Source of the DNA: Acidimicrobiales bacterium
GTDB taxonomy: Bacteria > Actinomycetota > Acidimicrobiia > Acidimicrobiales > SKKL01
DNA: 64,000 nt
Assembly (NCBI GenBank): GCA_034521975.1
Contig: JAXHLR010000003.1
Span: 62,001 to 126,000, forward strand
Reading direction: 5' to 3'
Shown piece after piece: positions 55,096 to 63,347 of this stretch. Position 1 is the first letter of the stretch. Every line of letters begins with the position of its first letter. The position numbers and the translations under genes were made by a program. The notes beneath the pieces are model-generated. The model saw only the letters and a program-made list of their open reading frames with translations, did no database searches and had not been told where the DNA came from.

Positions 55096-55764
55096 GTGAA
55101 CGACCCTGCCGACAGCCCCGACCCTGACACCGCACCTGGCGACGAGGCCCACCGGCCCCGCGTCATCGCCGGCATCCCGGTCCGACACCTCATGGCGGCC
55201 ACCCTCGTCGCCCTCGTCGTCGCGGCCACCGCGGGGGTCCTGGTGCTGCTCGGCACCGACGACGAGCCCGACACGATCGGCCAGGACGCCTCGAACCCCC
55301 CGATCGAGCTGACCCCCGCCGACGGCGACCCCGCCGAAGAGGTCATCGGCGCACCGGTCGCGGTCGACTACGAGACCTTCGACGGCGACGAGGCCAACAC
55401 CGGCAGCTACGTGGGCCGGCCGCTGGTGGTCAACTTCTTCGCCGCCTGGTGCCCGCCGTGCGTCGCCGAGATGCCCGACTTCGAAGACGTGCACCAACAG
55501 GTCGGCACCGACGTGGCGTTCCTCGGCATCAGCACCGACCACCGCAGCGAGGACGGGCTCGACCTCATCGAGCGCACCGGCATCACCTACGACACCGGGC
55601 GCGACCCCGACGGATCGGTCTTCGCCGCCTTCGGCGCCGTCGCCATGCCCACCACGGTCTTCATCGACGCCGCGGGCACCGTCGTCGACGTGCACGGCGG
55701 CGCCCTCACCGCCGACGAGCTCCGCGACCGGCTCGAGTCCCTGTTCGGGGTGGTCGCGCCGTGA
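55096..55764 (+). CDS. TlpA-like membrane-anchored thioredoxin
   Basis: This 222-residue protein has one N-terminal membrane helix (about 32-54) and an extracytoplasmic thioredoxin domain with the redox motif F-F-A-A-W-C-P-P-C near residue 118 and the cis-proline loop M-P-T-T-V near 180. It would reduce or oxidise exported proteins or apocytochromes, taking electrons from the CcdA-like partner whose gene overlaps its stop (GTGA). TACCGT lies 9 nt before GTG 55096. Confidence 0.88.
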   Translation: MNDPADSPDPDTAPGDEAHRPRVIAGIPVRHLMAATLVALVVAATAGVLVLLGTDDEPDTIGQDASNPPIELTPADGDPAEEVIGAPVAVDYETFDGDEANTGSYVGRPLVVNFFAAWCPPCVAEMPDFEDVHQQVGTDVAFLGISTDHRSEDGLDLIERTGITYDTGRDPDGSVFAAFGAVAMPTTVFIDAAGTVVDVHGGALTADELRDRLESLFGVVAP

Positions 55765-56663
55765 TCGAGGCCGACTTCGCCTACGCCTTCACCGTCGGCA
55801 TGGTCGCCGCGGTCAACCCTTGCGGCTTCGCCCTGCTCCCCGCCTACCTCTCCTACTTCCTCGGCCTCGAGGGCGCGCCGACCGACAGCCGGGCCAGCAT
55901 GGTGCGGGCCCTCGGGGTCGCCCTGGCGGTCACCACCGGGTTCGTCGCCGTGTTCGGGATCATCGGCCTGGCCATCACCCAGCTGTCGCTGTCGATCAAC
56001 CGCCAGCTCCCGTGGGTCACCATGGCCATCGGCGTCGCCATCGTCGTGCTCGGCATCGCCATGCTCCGCGGCTTCCAGCTCTCGCTGCGGCTGCCCCGGC
56101 TGTCGGTCGGAGGCTCCAGCCGCGAGCTGCCGTCGATGTTCCTGTTCGGCGTGTCCTACGCGGTGGCCTCGCTGTCGTGCACGCTGCCGATCTTCCTGCC
56201 GATCATGACCCGCACCTTCGGCTCCAACAGCCTCACCTCCGGGGTGGCGGTGTTCCTCACCTACGCCGCCGGCATGGGACTGCTGCTCGGCGCGATCACC
56301 ATGGCCCTGGCCGGGGCGCGGGGCGCGCTGGTCACCCGGCTCCGGCGGGCCCAGCCCCACATCAACCGGGTCTCGGGCGGCCTGCTCGTCCTGGCCGGCG
56401 TCTACCTCGCCTACTACGGCTACTGGGAGCACCGGGTGTACACCGACCCCCGCAACCTCCCACCGTCGGGTCCGGTCGACGTGGTCACCAGCGCCAGCGC
56501 CAGCGTCACCAACTGGGTGAGCTCGATCGGCGCCACCCGCATCGGCGTGGTGCTCGCGGCCGCGGTCGTCATCGTGCTCATCCTCGTGTTCACCAGCCGC
56601 GACAGCAGCGAGACACCAACCGAGACACCGAGCGAGCCGGCGCCGACGCGCCCGGTGAGGTAG
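55761..56663 (+). CDS. ccdA: CcdA/DsbD-type transmembrane thiol transporter
   Basis: The 300-residue membrane protein has six or more helices. The redox cysteines lie in the first helix (V-N-P-C-G-F-A-L-L-P-A-Y, near residue 16-27) and in the fourth (L-S-C-T-L-P-I-F-L-P). It moves reducing equivalents from cytoplasmic thioredoxin to the TlpA partner outside. A seventh hydrophobic segment near 255-275 and a Thr/Pro/Glu-rich tail are extensions to the minimal family. Confidence 0.9.
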   Translation: MIEADFAYAFTVGMVAAVNPCGFALLPAYLSYFLGLEGAPTDSRASMVRALGVALAVTTGFVAVFGIIGLAITQLSLSINRQLPWVTMAIGVAIVVLGIAMLRGFQLSLRLPRLSVGGSSRELPSMFLFGVSYAVASLSCTLPIFLPIMTRTFGSNSLTSGVAVFLTYAAGMGLLLGAITMALAGARGALVTRLRRAQPHINRVSGGLLVLAGVYLAYYGYWEHRVYTDPRNLPPSGPVDVVTSASASVTNWVSSIGATRIGVVLAAAVVIVLILVFTSRDSSETPTETPSEPAPTRPVR

Positions 56664-56667
56664 GCCC

Positions 56668-57942
56668 GTGCCGGCGCTGATGGCGGCGCTCATCGCCGCC
56701 ATGGGCGCGGTCCTGCTCTGGCAGTCGTTCTCCGACCAGCGGATGCGGCGCCTCATCACCGACACCCCCACCTCGAAGGCACGGGGCGTGTTCATCGGGT
56801 TCAACGAGGTGGTGGGCACCGCCACCGCCGACCGGCCCCTGCTCACCCGGTTCAGCCGGGAGCCGTGCGTGTTCCACGACTACGTCGAGCTCCAGGAGAT
56901 CCGCCGCCGACGCAACGACTCGCAACGCAGCCGGCGCTCGTGGATCCGGGCCGGCTCCGACCGGCGAGCCGTGCTCTTCGAGGTCGCCGACGACACCGGA
57001 GCGGTGGGGGTCGACCCCAGCAGCGCCGAGATCATCGGCACCCGCATCGTCGACACCGTCTTCGAGGACACCCGCCGCATGATCGGCTACAGCGGACGCA
57101 GCCTCGGGGGCGAGGGCGCCACCGGCCGGTTCAAGCGGCGTGAGGACGCCATCCGCGTCGGCGACGAGGTCTACGTGCTCGGCCACGCCCACCTGGTCGA
57201 CGACGGCACCCGGGCCGAGATCCGTGCCGAGCCGGGCTTCCCGCTCTACATCACCACCATGGGCGAGGCGGCACTGACCCGCCGGTTCGCCTGGCGCGGC
57301 GCCGCCATGGCCGTGCTGGCCGCGATCGCCGTCGGTTCCGGCGCGGTCGTGCTGGCCACCCCCGACCGGGTCGCCGACGCGATCCTTCCCGCCATCGCCG
57401 GGGTCGCCCTGGTGGGGGTGGCCAACACCGCCAACACCCTGCTGCTCGTCTACAACGGTCTCGTCCGGCTGCGCGAGCGCGAGTCGCGAGCCTGGAGCCT
57501 CATCGAGGTCCAGCTCAACCGCCGGGCCGAGCTCATCCCCCAGCTCGTCACCTGTGTGTCCACCTACGCCTCGCTCGAAGCCGACACCCAGCAGCGAATC
57601 GCCGGACTGCGCTCGGGCACCTGGACCGACACCGGCCACGAGCTCCCCGACGAGGCCGACATCGAACACGCCACCGAGACCGCCGCCCGCCAGACCGACA
57701 CGGCACGATCACTGATCGGCCTCGCCGAGTCCTACCCCGACCTGAAGGCCGACGAGCTGTTCGCCCAGCTGTCCGACCAGCTCGTCGACAGCGAGAACCG
57801 CATCGCCCTCGCTCGGGGGTACTTCAACGACAGCGTGACCGCCCTGGCGGACCGGGCCCGCACCTTCCCCGCATCGATCGTCGCCAACCGGATGAACCTC
57901 GGCACCCGCCGCCACCTCACCTTCGGCGGTGACGAGCAGTAG
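56668..57942 (+). CDS. LemA-family protein with N-terminal GIDE-like domain
   Basis: The 424-residue protein has an N-terminal helix, a GIDE-like beta domain (about 35-200, with R-P-L-L-T-R-F-S-R-E-P-C and R-R-E-D-A-I-R-V-G-D-E-V-Y-V-L-G) and two membrane helices (about 210-260). Its C-terminal part is of LemA type (N-G-L-V-R-L-R-E-R, W-S-L-I-E-V-Q-L-N-R-R-A-E-L-I-P-Q-L). GIDE is best known from mitochondrial E3 ligases without their RING. Bacterial GIDE-LemA fusions exist, but their function is unknown. It lies 4 nt after ccdA and may be co-transcribed. Confidence 0.8.
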   Translation: MPALMAALIAAMGAVLLWQSFSDQRMRRLITDTPTSKARGVFIGFNEVVGTATADRPLLTRFSREPCVFHDYVELQEIRRRRNDSQRSRRSWIRAGSDRRAVLFEVADDTGAVGVDPSSAEIIGTRIVDTVFEDTRRMIGYSGRSLGGEGATGRFKRREDAIRVGDEVYVLGHAHLVDDGTRAEIRAEPGFPLYITTMGEAALTRRFAWRGAAMAVLAAIAVGSGAVVLATPDRVADAILPAIAGVALVGVANTANTLLLVYNGLVRLRERESRAWSLIEVQLNRRAELIPQLVTCVSTYASLEADTQQRIAGLRSGTWTDTGHELPDEADIEHATETAARQTDTARSLIGLAESYPDLKADELFAQLSDQLVDSENRIALARGYFNDSVTALADRARTFPASIVANRMNLGTRRHLTFGGDEQ

Positions 57943-57951
57943 GCCCGCCGG

Positions 57952-57957
57952 TACGCT
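57952..57957 (+). promoter_or_regulatory. Probable -10 element of the luciferase-like gene
   Basis: TACGCT ends exactly 7 nt before ATG 57965 with no ribosome-binding site in between, matching the leaderless pattern at dut, orn and wecB. Confidence 0.5.
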
Positions 57958-57964
57958 CCCGGCC

Positions 57965-58903
57965 ATGGACCTGCGCATCTTCACCGAACCACAGCAAGGC
58001 GCCACCTACGACCAGCTGCTGGCCGTCGCCAAAGCCACCGAGGACCACGGCTTCGACGCCTTCTTCCGATCCGACCACTACGTGAAGATGGGCAACGTGT
58101 CCGGACTGCCCGGTCCGACCGACGCCTGGGTGACCCTCGGCGGCCTCGCCCGCGAGACCAGCCGCATCCGCCTCGGCACCCTCGTCAGCGCCATGACGTT
58201 CCGCCTGCCGGGCCCCCTCGCCATCTCGGTCGCCCAGGTCGACCAGATGAGCGGTGGCCGGGTCGAGTTGGGTCTGGGCACCGGTTGGTACGACGCCGAG
58301 CACACCGCCTACGGCATCCCCTTCCCACCGTTGGGCGAGCGCTTCGAACGCCTCGACGAGCAGCTGGCGGCCATCACCGGCATGTGGGCCACCCCCGAGG
58401 GCGAGACCTTCACGATGGACGGCCGGCACTACACCTTCACCGACTCGCCCGCGCTGCCCAAGCCGGTGCAGTCGCCCCGCCCACCGGTCATCGTCGGCGG
58501 CGGCGGCCCGACCAGGACCCCCCGCCTGGCCGCCCGCTACGCCGACGAGTTCAACCTCCCGTTCTCACCCGTCGAGCGCTTCGCCGCCCAGCGCGACCGC
58601 GTCACCGCCGCCTGCGAGGCCATCGACCGCGACCCCGCCACCATGAGATGGTCGGTCGCCCAGGTCCTGTGCTGCGGCCAGACCGAGGCCGAGATCGAGC
58701 GCAGGGCGGCCCGGATCGGCCGCGAGGTCGGCGAGCTGCGCGAGAACGGCGCCGCCGGCACCCCCGACGAGGTGCTCGAGCGACTCCGCGTCTACGCCGA
58801 CGCCGGTGCCGAACGGGTCTACCTGCAGGTGCTCGACCTCGACGACCTCGACCACCTGGCCCTCGTCGGTCGCGACGTGCTGCCCCAGGTCGCCGACTGG
58901 TAG
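57965..58903 (+). CDS. F420-dependent luciferase-like (LLM-class) oxidoreductase
   Basis: The 312-residue TIM-barrel protein has D-L-R-I-F-T-E-P-Q at its first strand, D-A-F-F-R-S-D-H-Y near residue 33, and G-G-R-V-E-L-G-L-G-T-G-W near 98. P-V-I-V-G-G-G-G-P-T-R-T matches the phosphate-binding loop of the TIGR03560-like subfamily, which usually uses F420 in actinobacteria. The substrate is unknown. ATG 57965 rather than the upstream in-frame ATG 57929 is supported by the TACGCT hexamer 7 nt before it. Confidence 0.88.
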   Translation: MDLRIFTEPQQGATYDQLLAVAKATEDHGFDAFFRSDHYVKMGNVSGLPGPTDAWVTLGGLARETSRIRLGTLVSAMTFRLPGPLAISVAQVDQMSGGRVELGLGTGWYDAEHTAYGIPFPPLGERFERLDEQLAAITGMWATPEGETFTMDGRHYTFTDSPALPKPVQSPRPPVIVGGGGPTRTPRLAARYADEFNLPFSPVERFAAQRDRVTAACEAIDRDPATMRWSVAQVLCCGQTEAEIERRAARIGREVGELRENGAAGTPDEVLERLRVYADAGAERVYLQVLDLDDLDHLALVGRDVLPQVADW

Positions 58904-58925
58904 CCCGCCCGCCGCCCGCCCCGGT

Positions 58926-59600
58926 TCAGGGCGAGCGGCGGATCAGGTCCCAGCGCTCGATCCGGGTCGCCAGCCCGGGTTCGAGCGGCGGCTCGCCCTC
59001 GACGGGCACATAGACCAACCGATCGTGGAGCCGGTCGAGGCGGCCCTGCCACAGCTCGACCTCGTGGGGCACCACCCGAAGCCCGCCCCACTGCGGCGGG
59101 CGGGGAACATCGAGCCCCGCGTACCGTTCGTGGACCTCGGCCAGCTGGTGCTCGAGCTGGGCCCGGTCGGCGATGGGCTGGCTCTGGGCCGATGCCCACG
59201 CCCCCAGCTGGGCGCCGCGGGGACGGGTGGCGAAGTAGGCGTCGGACTCGGCCGGGTCGACCTGTTCGACCAGTCCCTCGATGCGGACCTGGCGGGACAG
59301 CTCGACCCAGGTGATGGTGAGCGCCGCCCACGGGTTGGTCAGCGCCTCCCGTCCCTTTCGGCTGTCGTAGTTGGTGTAGATCACGAACCCACCGCCGGTG
59401 AGCCCCTTCAACAGCACCGTCCGCGCCGACGGTTGCCCGTGGGTGCTGGCGGTGGCGAACACCGCGGCGGTGGGTTCGGCGGTGCCCGACGCATACGCGT
59501 CCTCGAGCCAGCGGTCGACCTGCACCAGCGGATCGGGGTCGAGGTCGTCGACGTCGATGCCTTCGGTCTCGTACTCGCGGCGTTGAGTGGTCAGATCCAT
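58926..59600 (-). CDS. pdxH: Pyridoxamine 5'-phosphate oxidase
   Basis: This 224-residue FMN enzyme makes pyridoxal 5'-phosphate. R-T-V-L-L-K-G near residue 60, Y-T-N-Y-D-S-R-K-G, W-V-E-L-S-R-Q-V-R-I-E-G, and the C-terminal W-Q-G-R-L-D-R-L-H-D-R with L-A-T-R-I-E-R-W are family motifs (the usual last residues are R-L-x-P). It lies 3 nt after the substrate-binding protein gene of the OpuC-type operon on the same strand, so it may be co-transcribed. Confidence 0.92.
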   Translation of the reverse strand: MDLTTQRREYETEGIDVDDLDPDPLVQVDRWLEDAYASGTAEPTAAVFATASTHGQPSARTVLLKGLTGGGFVIYTNYDSRKGREALTNPWAALTITWVELSRQVRIEGLVEQVDPAESDAYFATRPRGAQLGAWASAQSQPIADRAQLEHQLAEVHERYAGLDVPRPPQWGGLRVVPHEVELWQGRLDRLHDRLVYVPVEGEPPLEPGLATRIERWDLIRRSP

Positions 59601-59603
59601 GGC

Positions 59604-60545
59604 CTACAGGTAGCCGTTCTCCTCGAGCCACTCGGCGGCCACCTCGTCGGCGTCGCGCAGCTCGATCTCGAACTGGCGGTTCAGCTCGGTGAGCTGCGCG
59701 GTGTCGAGGTCGGCCGACACCGAGTTCACCAGCGTGGCCATGTCGTCGCCGTAGGTGTCGACCAGCTCCTCGGTCAGCACCGGGATGATGTTGTCGGCGT
59801 TGATCAGACCCTCGTCGTCCTCGAGGACGACCCAGCCCTCCTCGGCGATCTGGGGGTTGGTCGAGAACAGGATGGCCACGTCGATCTCGCCGCCCGCGAG
59901 TGCCTCCACGGTGAGCGGACCGCCACCGTCGAGGGACACGAACCCGTCCTCGAGGTCGACGCCGTAGACGTCGCGCAGACCGGGGATGCAGAACGGGTTC
60001 TCGGGGCAGTCCGGGGGACCGCCGAGGACCAGATCCTCGGTGAGGTCGCTGACCGACGACAGATCGTGCTCCTCCGCGGTCTCCTGGGTGACCACGAACG
60101 AGTTGGAGTCGACCGCCGGTGACGCCTCGAGCGCGACGAGGCCCTCATCCTCGAGGTAGCCGCGCAACAGCTCTGCGGTCTCCTCGACGTCGCTGGTCGC
60201 CTCGCCCGCCCCCTCGTTGAGGAACTCGAGCGCCGACGCCGCGTACTCGGCGGTGAAGTTGATGTCACCGCTCTCGAACGATGCGAACACGATCTCGCGG
60301 AAGCCACCCAACGCCTGGTAGTCGACGGGGTAGCCCGCCGCATCCAGGGCCTGGCCGTAGACCTGGGCGAGGACCTCGCTCTCGGCGAAGTCCTGGGCGC
60401 CGAGCACGATCGTGGGCCCGTCGGGTACCTCGACGTCGTCGGCCGGACCCGCGTCGCCGTCGTCGTTGCCGCAGGCCGCCGCCACCAGGGCGAGCAGCCC
60501 GAGGAGCGCGATCAGCAGCCTCCAGGTTCTGTGGGTGGTGCGCAT
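59604..60545 (-). CDS. OpuCC-type substrate-binding lipoprotein (glycine betaine/choline family)
   Basis: The 313-residue lipoprotein has a signal peptide with lipobox V-A-A-A-C (C25), followed by the type-II binding fold: V-L-G-A-Q-D-F-A-E-S-E-V-L near residue 46 and D-I-N-F-T-A-E-Y. The family binds glycine betaine, choline or carnitine for osmoprotection. AAGGAAGG stands 6 nt before ATG 60545. It is the last component of a four-gene importer; the permease genes are upstream on the same strand. Confidence 0.88.
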   Translation of the reverse strand: MRTTHRTWRLLIALLGLLALVAAACGNDDGDAGPADDVEVPDGPTIVLGAQDFAESEVLAQVYGQALDAAGYPVDYQALGGFREIVFASFESGDINFTAEYAASALEFLNEGAGEATSDVEETAELLRGYLEDEGLVALEASPAVDSNSFVVTQETAEEHDLSSVSDLTEDLVLGGPPDCPENPFCIPGLRDVYGVDLEDGFVSLDGGGPLTVEALAGGEIDVAILFSTNPQIAEEGWVVLEDDEGLINADNIIPVLTEELVDTYGDDMATLVNSVSADLDTAQLTELNRQFEIELRDADEVAAEWLEENGYL

Positions 60546-60595
60546 GTGTTGCCTTCCTTTCCGGCACCTCTGGCGCCGTGGGTGGATGTGGAGAT

Positions 60596-61360
60596 CTACA
60601 GGGGCCCGAAGTTGGGCACCTCGTCGACCGGGATGGGTTCGGGATCGCCTCGACGCAGGCGTTGGCGGCGGGATCGGCCGCCACCCGACACCCGCACCCA
60701 GGGGGTGAGCACGCGTTCGGTGACGCTGAAGGCCACCTCGGTGGTGATGGCCAGCAGGGCCACCAGGAGCCCACCGGTGAGCATCCGGCCGTTGTCGAAC
60801 CGGGCGAGGCCTTCGGTGATGAACGATCCCAACGACGAGAGACCCACCAGCGCCCCGAGGGTGGCGGTGGCGATGATCTGCACCGCCGAGACCCGCAGCC
60901 CGGTGATGATCAGCGGCGTCGCCAGGGGCAGCTCGACCTGGGCGAGGACCTGGCGACGGGCCAGCCCCATGCCCCGGGCGGCCTCGACCACTCCCGGGTC
61001 GGCCGAGCGGATGCCGGTGAAGGTGTTGGCGAAGATCGGGGGGATGCCCAGCAGCACCAGCGGTACCACGGTGGGCCAGAACCCCAGACCGAACCCGAAC
61101 TGGATCGACAGCGGCAGGACCAGGGCGAGGATCCCGAAGCTGGGAAGCGCCCGGCCGAGGTTGACGATGCCGACCACCGCGCTGCCACCGCGCCGGAGGT
61201 GTCCGAACGCGACCGCCGGCGGACCCGCGACCAGCGCCGCCACCAGCAGCGACAGCGCCGAGATCTTCACGTGCACCCAGGTGCGGTTGGCGATGCCGTG
61301 CTCGCCCCACCAGTTGTCGTCGGTCGTGAGGAACGACCACAGCTCGCCGAGGGCCTCCAT
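60596..61360 (-). CDS. OpuC-type ABC transporter permease
   Basis: The 254-residue permease has six membrane helices with the BPD coupling loop E-A-A-R-G-M-G-L-A-R-R-Q near residue 139 and a long Arg-rich tail. ATG 61360 shares one base with the stop of the second permease (TGATG), so they form a heteromeric channel translated in series. Confidence 0.88.
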   Translation of the reverse strand: MEALGELWSFLTTDDNWWGEHGIANRTWVHVKISALSLLVAALVAGPPAVAFGHLRRGGSAVVGIVNLGRALPSFGILALVLPLSIQFGFGLGFWPTVVPLVLLGIPPIFANTFTGIRSADPGVVEAARGMGLARRQVLAQVELPLATPLIITGLRVSAVQIIATATLGALVGLSSLGSFITEGLARFDNGRMLTGGLLVALLAITTEVAFSVTERVLTPWVRVSGGGRSRRQRLRRGDPEPIPVDEVPNFGPL

Positions 61361-62043
61361 CAGCGGACCCCCCGCCGCGCCCACGGGGTCAGCATCCGCT
61401 CGACGAGGATCAACACCAGGTCGATGCTGACGGCCAGGACCACCGACAGGGTGATGCCCAGCATGACCGGGGTGGGGAACGTGCGGCGCAGACCATCGAG
61501 GATGAACACGCCGTAGCCCCCCTCGCCGATGAGCGCGGTGATGGTGACGAGCCCGACCACGGTGACCATCGCGATGCGGACCCCGGCGATGATCGTCGGC
61601 GTGGCCAGCCGCAGGTCGACCGCGAAGAACCGACGCAGCGCGCCATAGCCCATGCCGTCGGCCGCCTCCTTCACCGCCGCGGGCACCCCATCGACCCCCG
61701 CCACGATGTTGCGGATGAGGATGAGCAGCGTGTAGCTCACCAGCGCCACCTGGGCGGGGACGAACCCGAGCCCGAACAGCGGCACCAGGAAGGCGAACAG
61801 CGCCAGGCTGGGGATCGTGTAGAGGAACCCGGTGACCCACGCGATCGGCGCGTAGGTGCGACGCCAGCGCAACGCCACCGCCGACAGCACCACCGAGATC
61901 AGGAACCCGACCCCCACCGCGAACACCGTCAACCACAGGTGCGACACCGTGGCATCCCAGATCTCGTCGTAGCGCCGGCTGATCCAGTCCCACGACACGA
62001 GCTGGTCGCGGAGCTCGGCCTGGGCCACCACCGCGGCGGTCAC
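61360..62043 (-). CDS. OpuC-type ABC transporter permease (second subunit)
   Basis: The 227-residue permease has K-E-A-A-D-G-M-G-Y-G-A-L-R-R near residue 130 as the coupling loop and G-E-G-G-Y-G-V-F near the end of its substrate channel. It pairs with the permease at 60.6-61.4 kb. GTG 62043 overlaps the ATPase stop (GTGA), indicating a single transcript from the ATPase onward. Confidence 0.88.
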   Translation of the reverse strand: MTAAVVAQAELRDQLVSWDWISRRYDEIWDATVSHLWLTVFAVGVGFLISVVLSAVALRWRRTYAPIAWVTGFLYTIPSLALFAFLVPLFGLGFVPAQVALVSYTLLILIRNIVAGVDGVPAAVKEAADGMGYGALRRFFAVDLRLATPTIIAGVRIAMVTVVGLVTITALIGEGGYGVFILDGLRRTFPTPVMLGITLSVVLAVSIDLVLILVERMLTPWARRGVR

Positions 62044-63170
62044 CGGACTCCCTCGCTGAGCTGGTCGATGGTGATCATGCCCAGATAGCGATCGGTGTCG
62101 TCGACCACCACCGCCACCCGCGTCCGGGAGGTCACGATCCCCTCCAGCACCTGGCGCAACGGCGTCGACGGCCCCACCTGGGCGTTGAAGCTCTGCAACG
62201 GGGCATCGCCGACGGTGCCCACGTGATCGAGATCGTGGCTCCACACCCACCCGAGCAGGTGGTCGCCGCTGGTCACCCCCACCCAATCGACCGCGCCGGC
62301 GGACATGACCGCCAGCGCCTGCGACGGCGGGGCAGCGGCATCGACCATCAGACCAGGAGCGACGTCGATGTCGGCCACCGTCATCAGCGCCAGGCGCTTG
62401 AGACCCCGCTCGTTGCCGAGGAACGACTCGACGAACGCCGACGCCGGCTTGGCCAGCAGCTCGTCGGGAGCACCGGCCTGGGCCACGACCCCGCCAGTTT
62501 CGAAGATGACGACCTCGTCGCCCAGCTTGATGGCCTCGTCGATGTCGTGGGTGACCAACACGATCGTCTTGTGCACCCGCTGTTGCAGCAACAGCAGCTC
62601 GTCCTGCAACCGGGCCCGCACGATGGGATCGACCGCGCTGTAGGGCTCGTCCATCAACAGGATCGGTGGGTCGGCCGCCAGGGCCCTGGCCACCCCGACC
62701 CGCTGCTGCTGGCCGCCCGACAGCTCGGCCGGGTACCGGCGCAGCATCTCCGGGTCGAGGCCCACCAGATCGACCAGCTCGTCGACCCGGTCGCTGACCC
62801 GCTGGCGGTCCCATCTCAGCAGGCGGGGAACGGTGGCGATGTTGTCGGCGACGGTCTTGTGGGGGAACAGGCCGATCTGTTGAATGACGTAGCCGATCTG
62901 GCGCCGCAACTGTGGCCGCTTCATCGAACCGATCTCGGTGCCGAGCACGTGGATCTCACCGGCGCTGGGCTCGATCAGCCGGTTGATCATCTTCAACGTC
63001 GTGGTCTTGCCGCACCCCGACGGGCCGACGAACACACAGAGCTGGCCCTCGGCGATGTCGAGGTCGAGGTCGGTGACCGCGGGCGCGGCCGCGTTGGGGA
63101 ACCGCTTCTCGACCCCCACCAGACGGATCGCCGACGTCCTGTCGTTCCCTGCGACAGGTCTGGTCGTCAC
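62040..63170 (-). CDS. OpuCA-type ABC transporter ATPase with CBS domains
   Basis: The 376-residue ATPase has Walker A G-P-S-G-C-G-K-T-T near residue 49, signature L-S-G-G-Q-Q-Q, Walker B I-L-L-M-D-E-P-Y-S-A-V-D and the switch His in T-H-D-I-D-E-A. Residues ~255-375 form a tandem CBS pair (G-V-T-S-G-D-H-L-L-G-W and V-V-D-D-T-D-R-Y-L-G-M-I), which in OpuA senses ionic strength or c-di-AMP. It starts with GTG 63170 and leads the operon. Confidence 0.92.
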   Translation of the reverse strand: MTTRPVAGNDRTSAIRLVGVEKRFPNAAAPAVTDLDLDIAEGQLCVFVGPSGCGKTTTLKMINRLIEPSAGEIHVLGTEIGSMKRPQLRRQIGYVIQQIGLFPHKTVADNIATVPRLLRWDRQRVSDRVDELVDLVGLDPEMLRRYPAELSGGQQQRVGVARALAADPPILLMDEPYSAVDPIVRARLQDELLLLQQRVHKTIVLVTHDIDEAIKLGDEVVIFETGGVVAQAGAPDELLAKPASAFVESFLGNERGLKRLALMTVADIDVAPGLMVDAAAPPSQALAVMSAGAVDWVGVTSGDHLLGWVWSHDLDHVGTVGDAPLQSFNAQVGPSTPLRQVLEGIVTSRTRVAVVVDDTDRYLGMITIDQLSEGVR

Positions 63171-63320
63171 CTCAACGACCCGAAGACGCTCGTGTCGGTC
63201 GGTCGACTCGCCTGGCCTGTGAGCTCACGATGCCTCCCCACGTCCTCGACGTGGCCCCGGTGGCGTGACGCGCCTCGTGGCGCTGGGTAACGACACCCGA
63301 GGGTAGCCACCGGGGCGGCA

Positions 63321-63342
63321 ATAACAAACCGCGGGCCGGTTT
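63321..63342 (-). terminator. Probable serS terminator
   Basis: On the minus strand AAACCG and CGGTTT pair around a GCCCG loop and are followed by GTTATT. It lies just after the serS stop and before the importer operon. The stem is short (6 bp), so it is a moderate prediction. Confidence 0.5.
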
Positions 63343-63347
63343 CGGCC

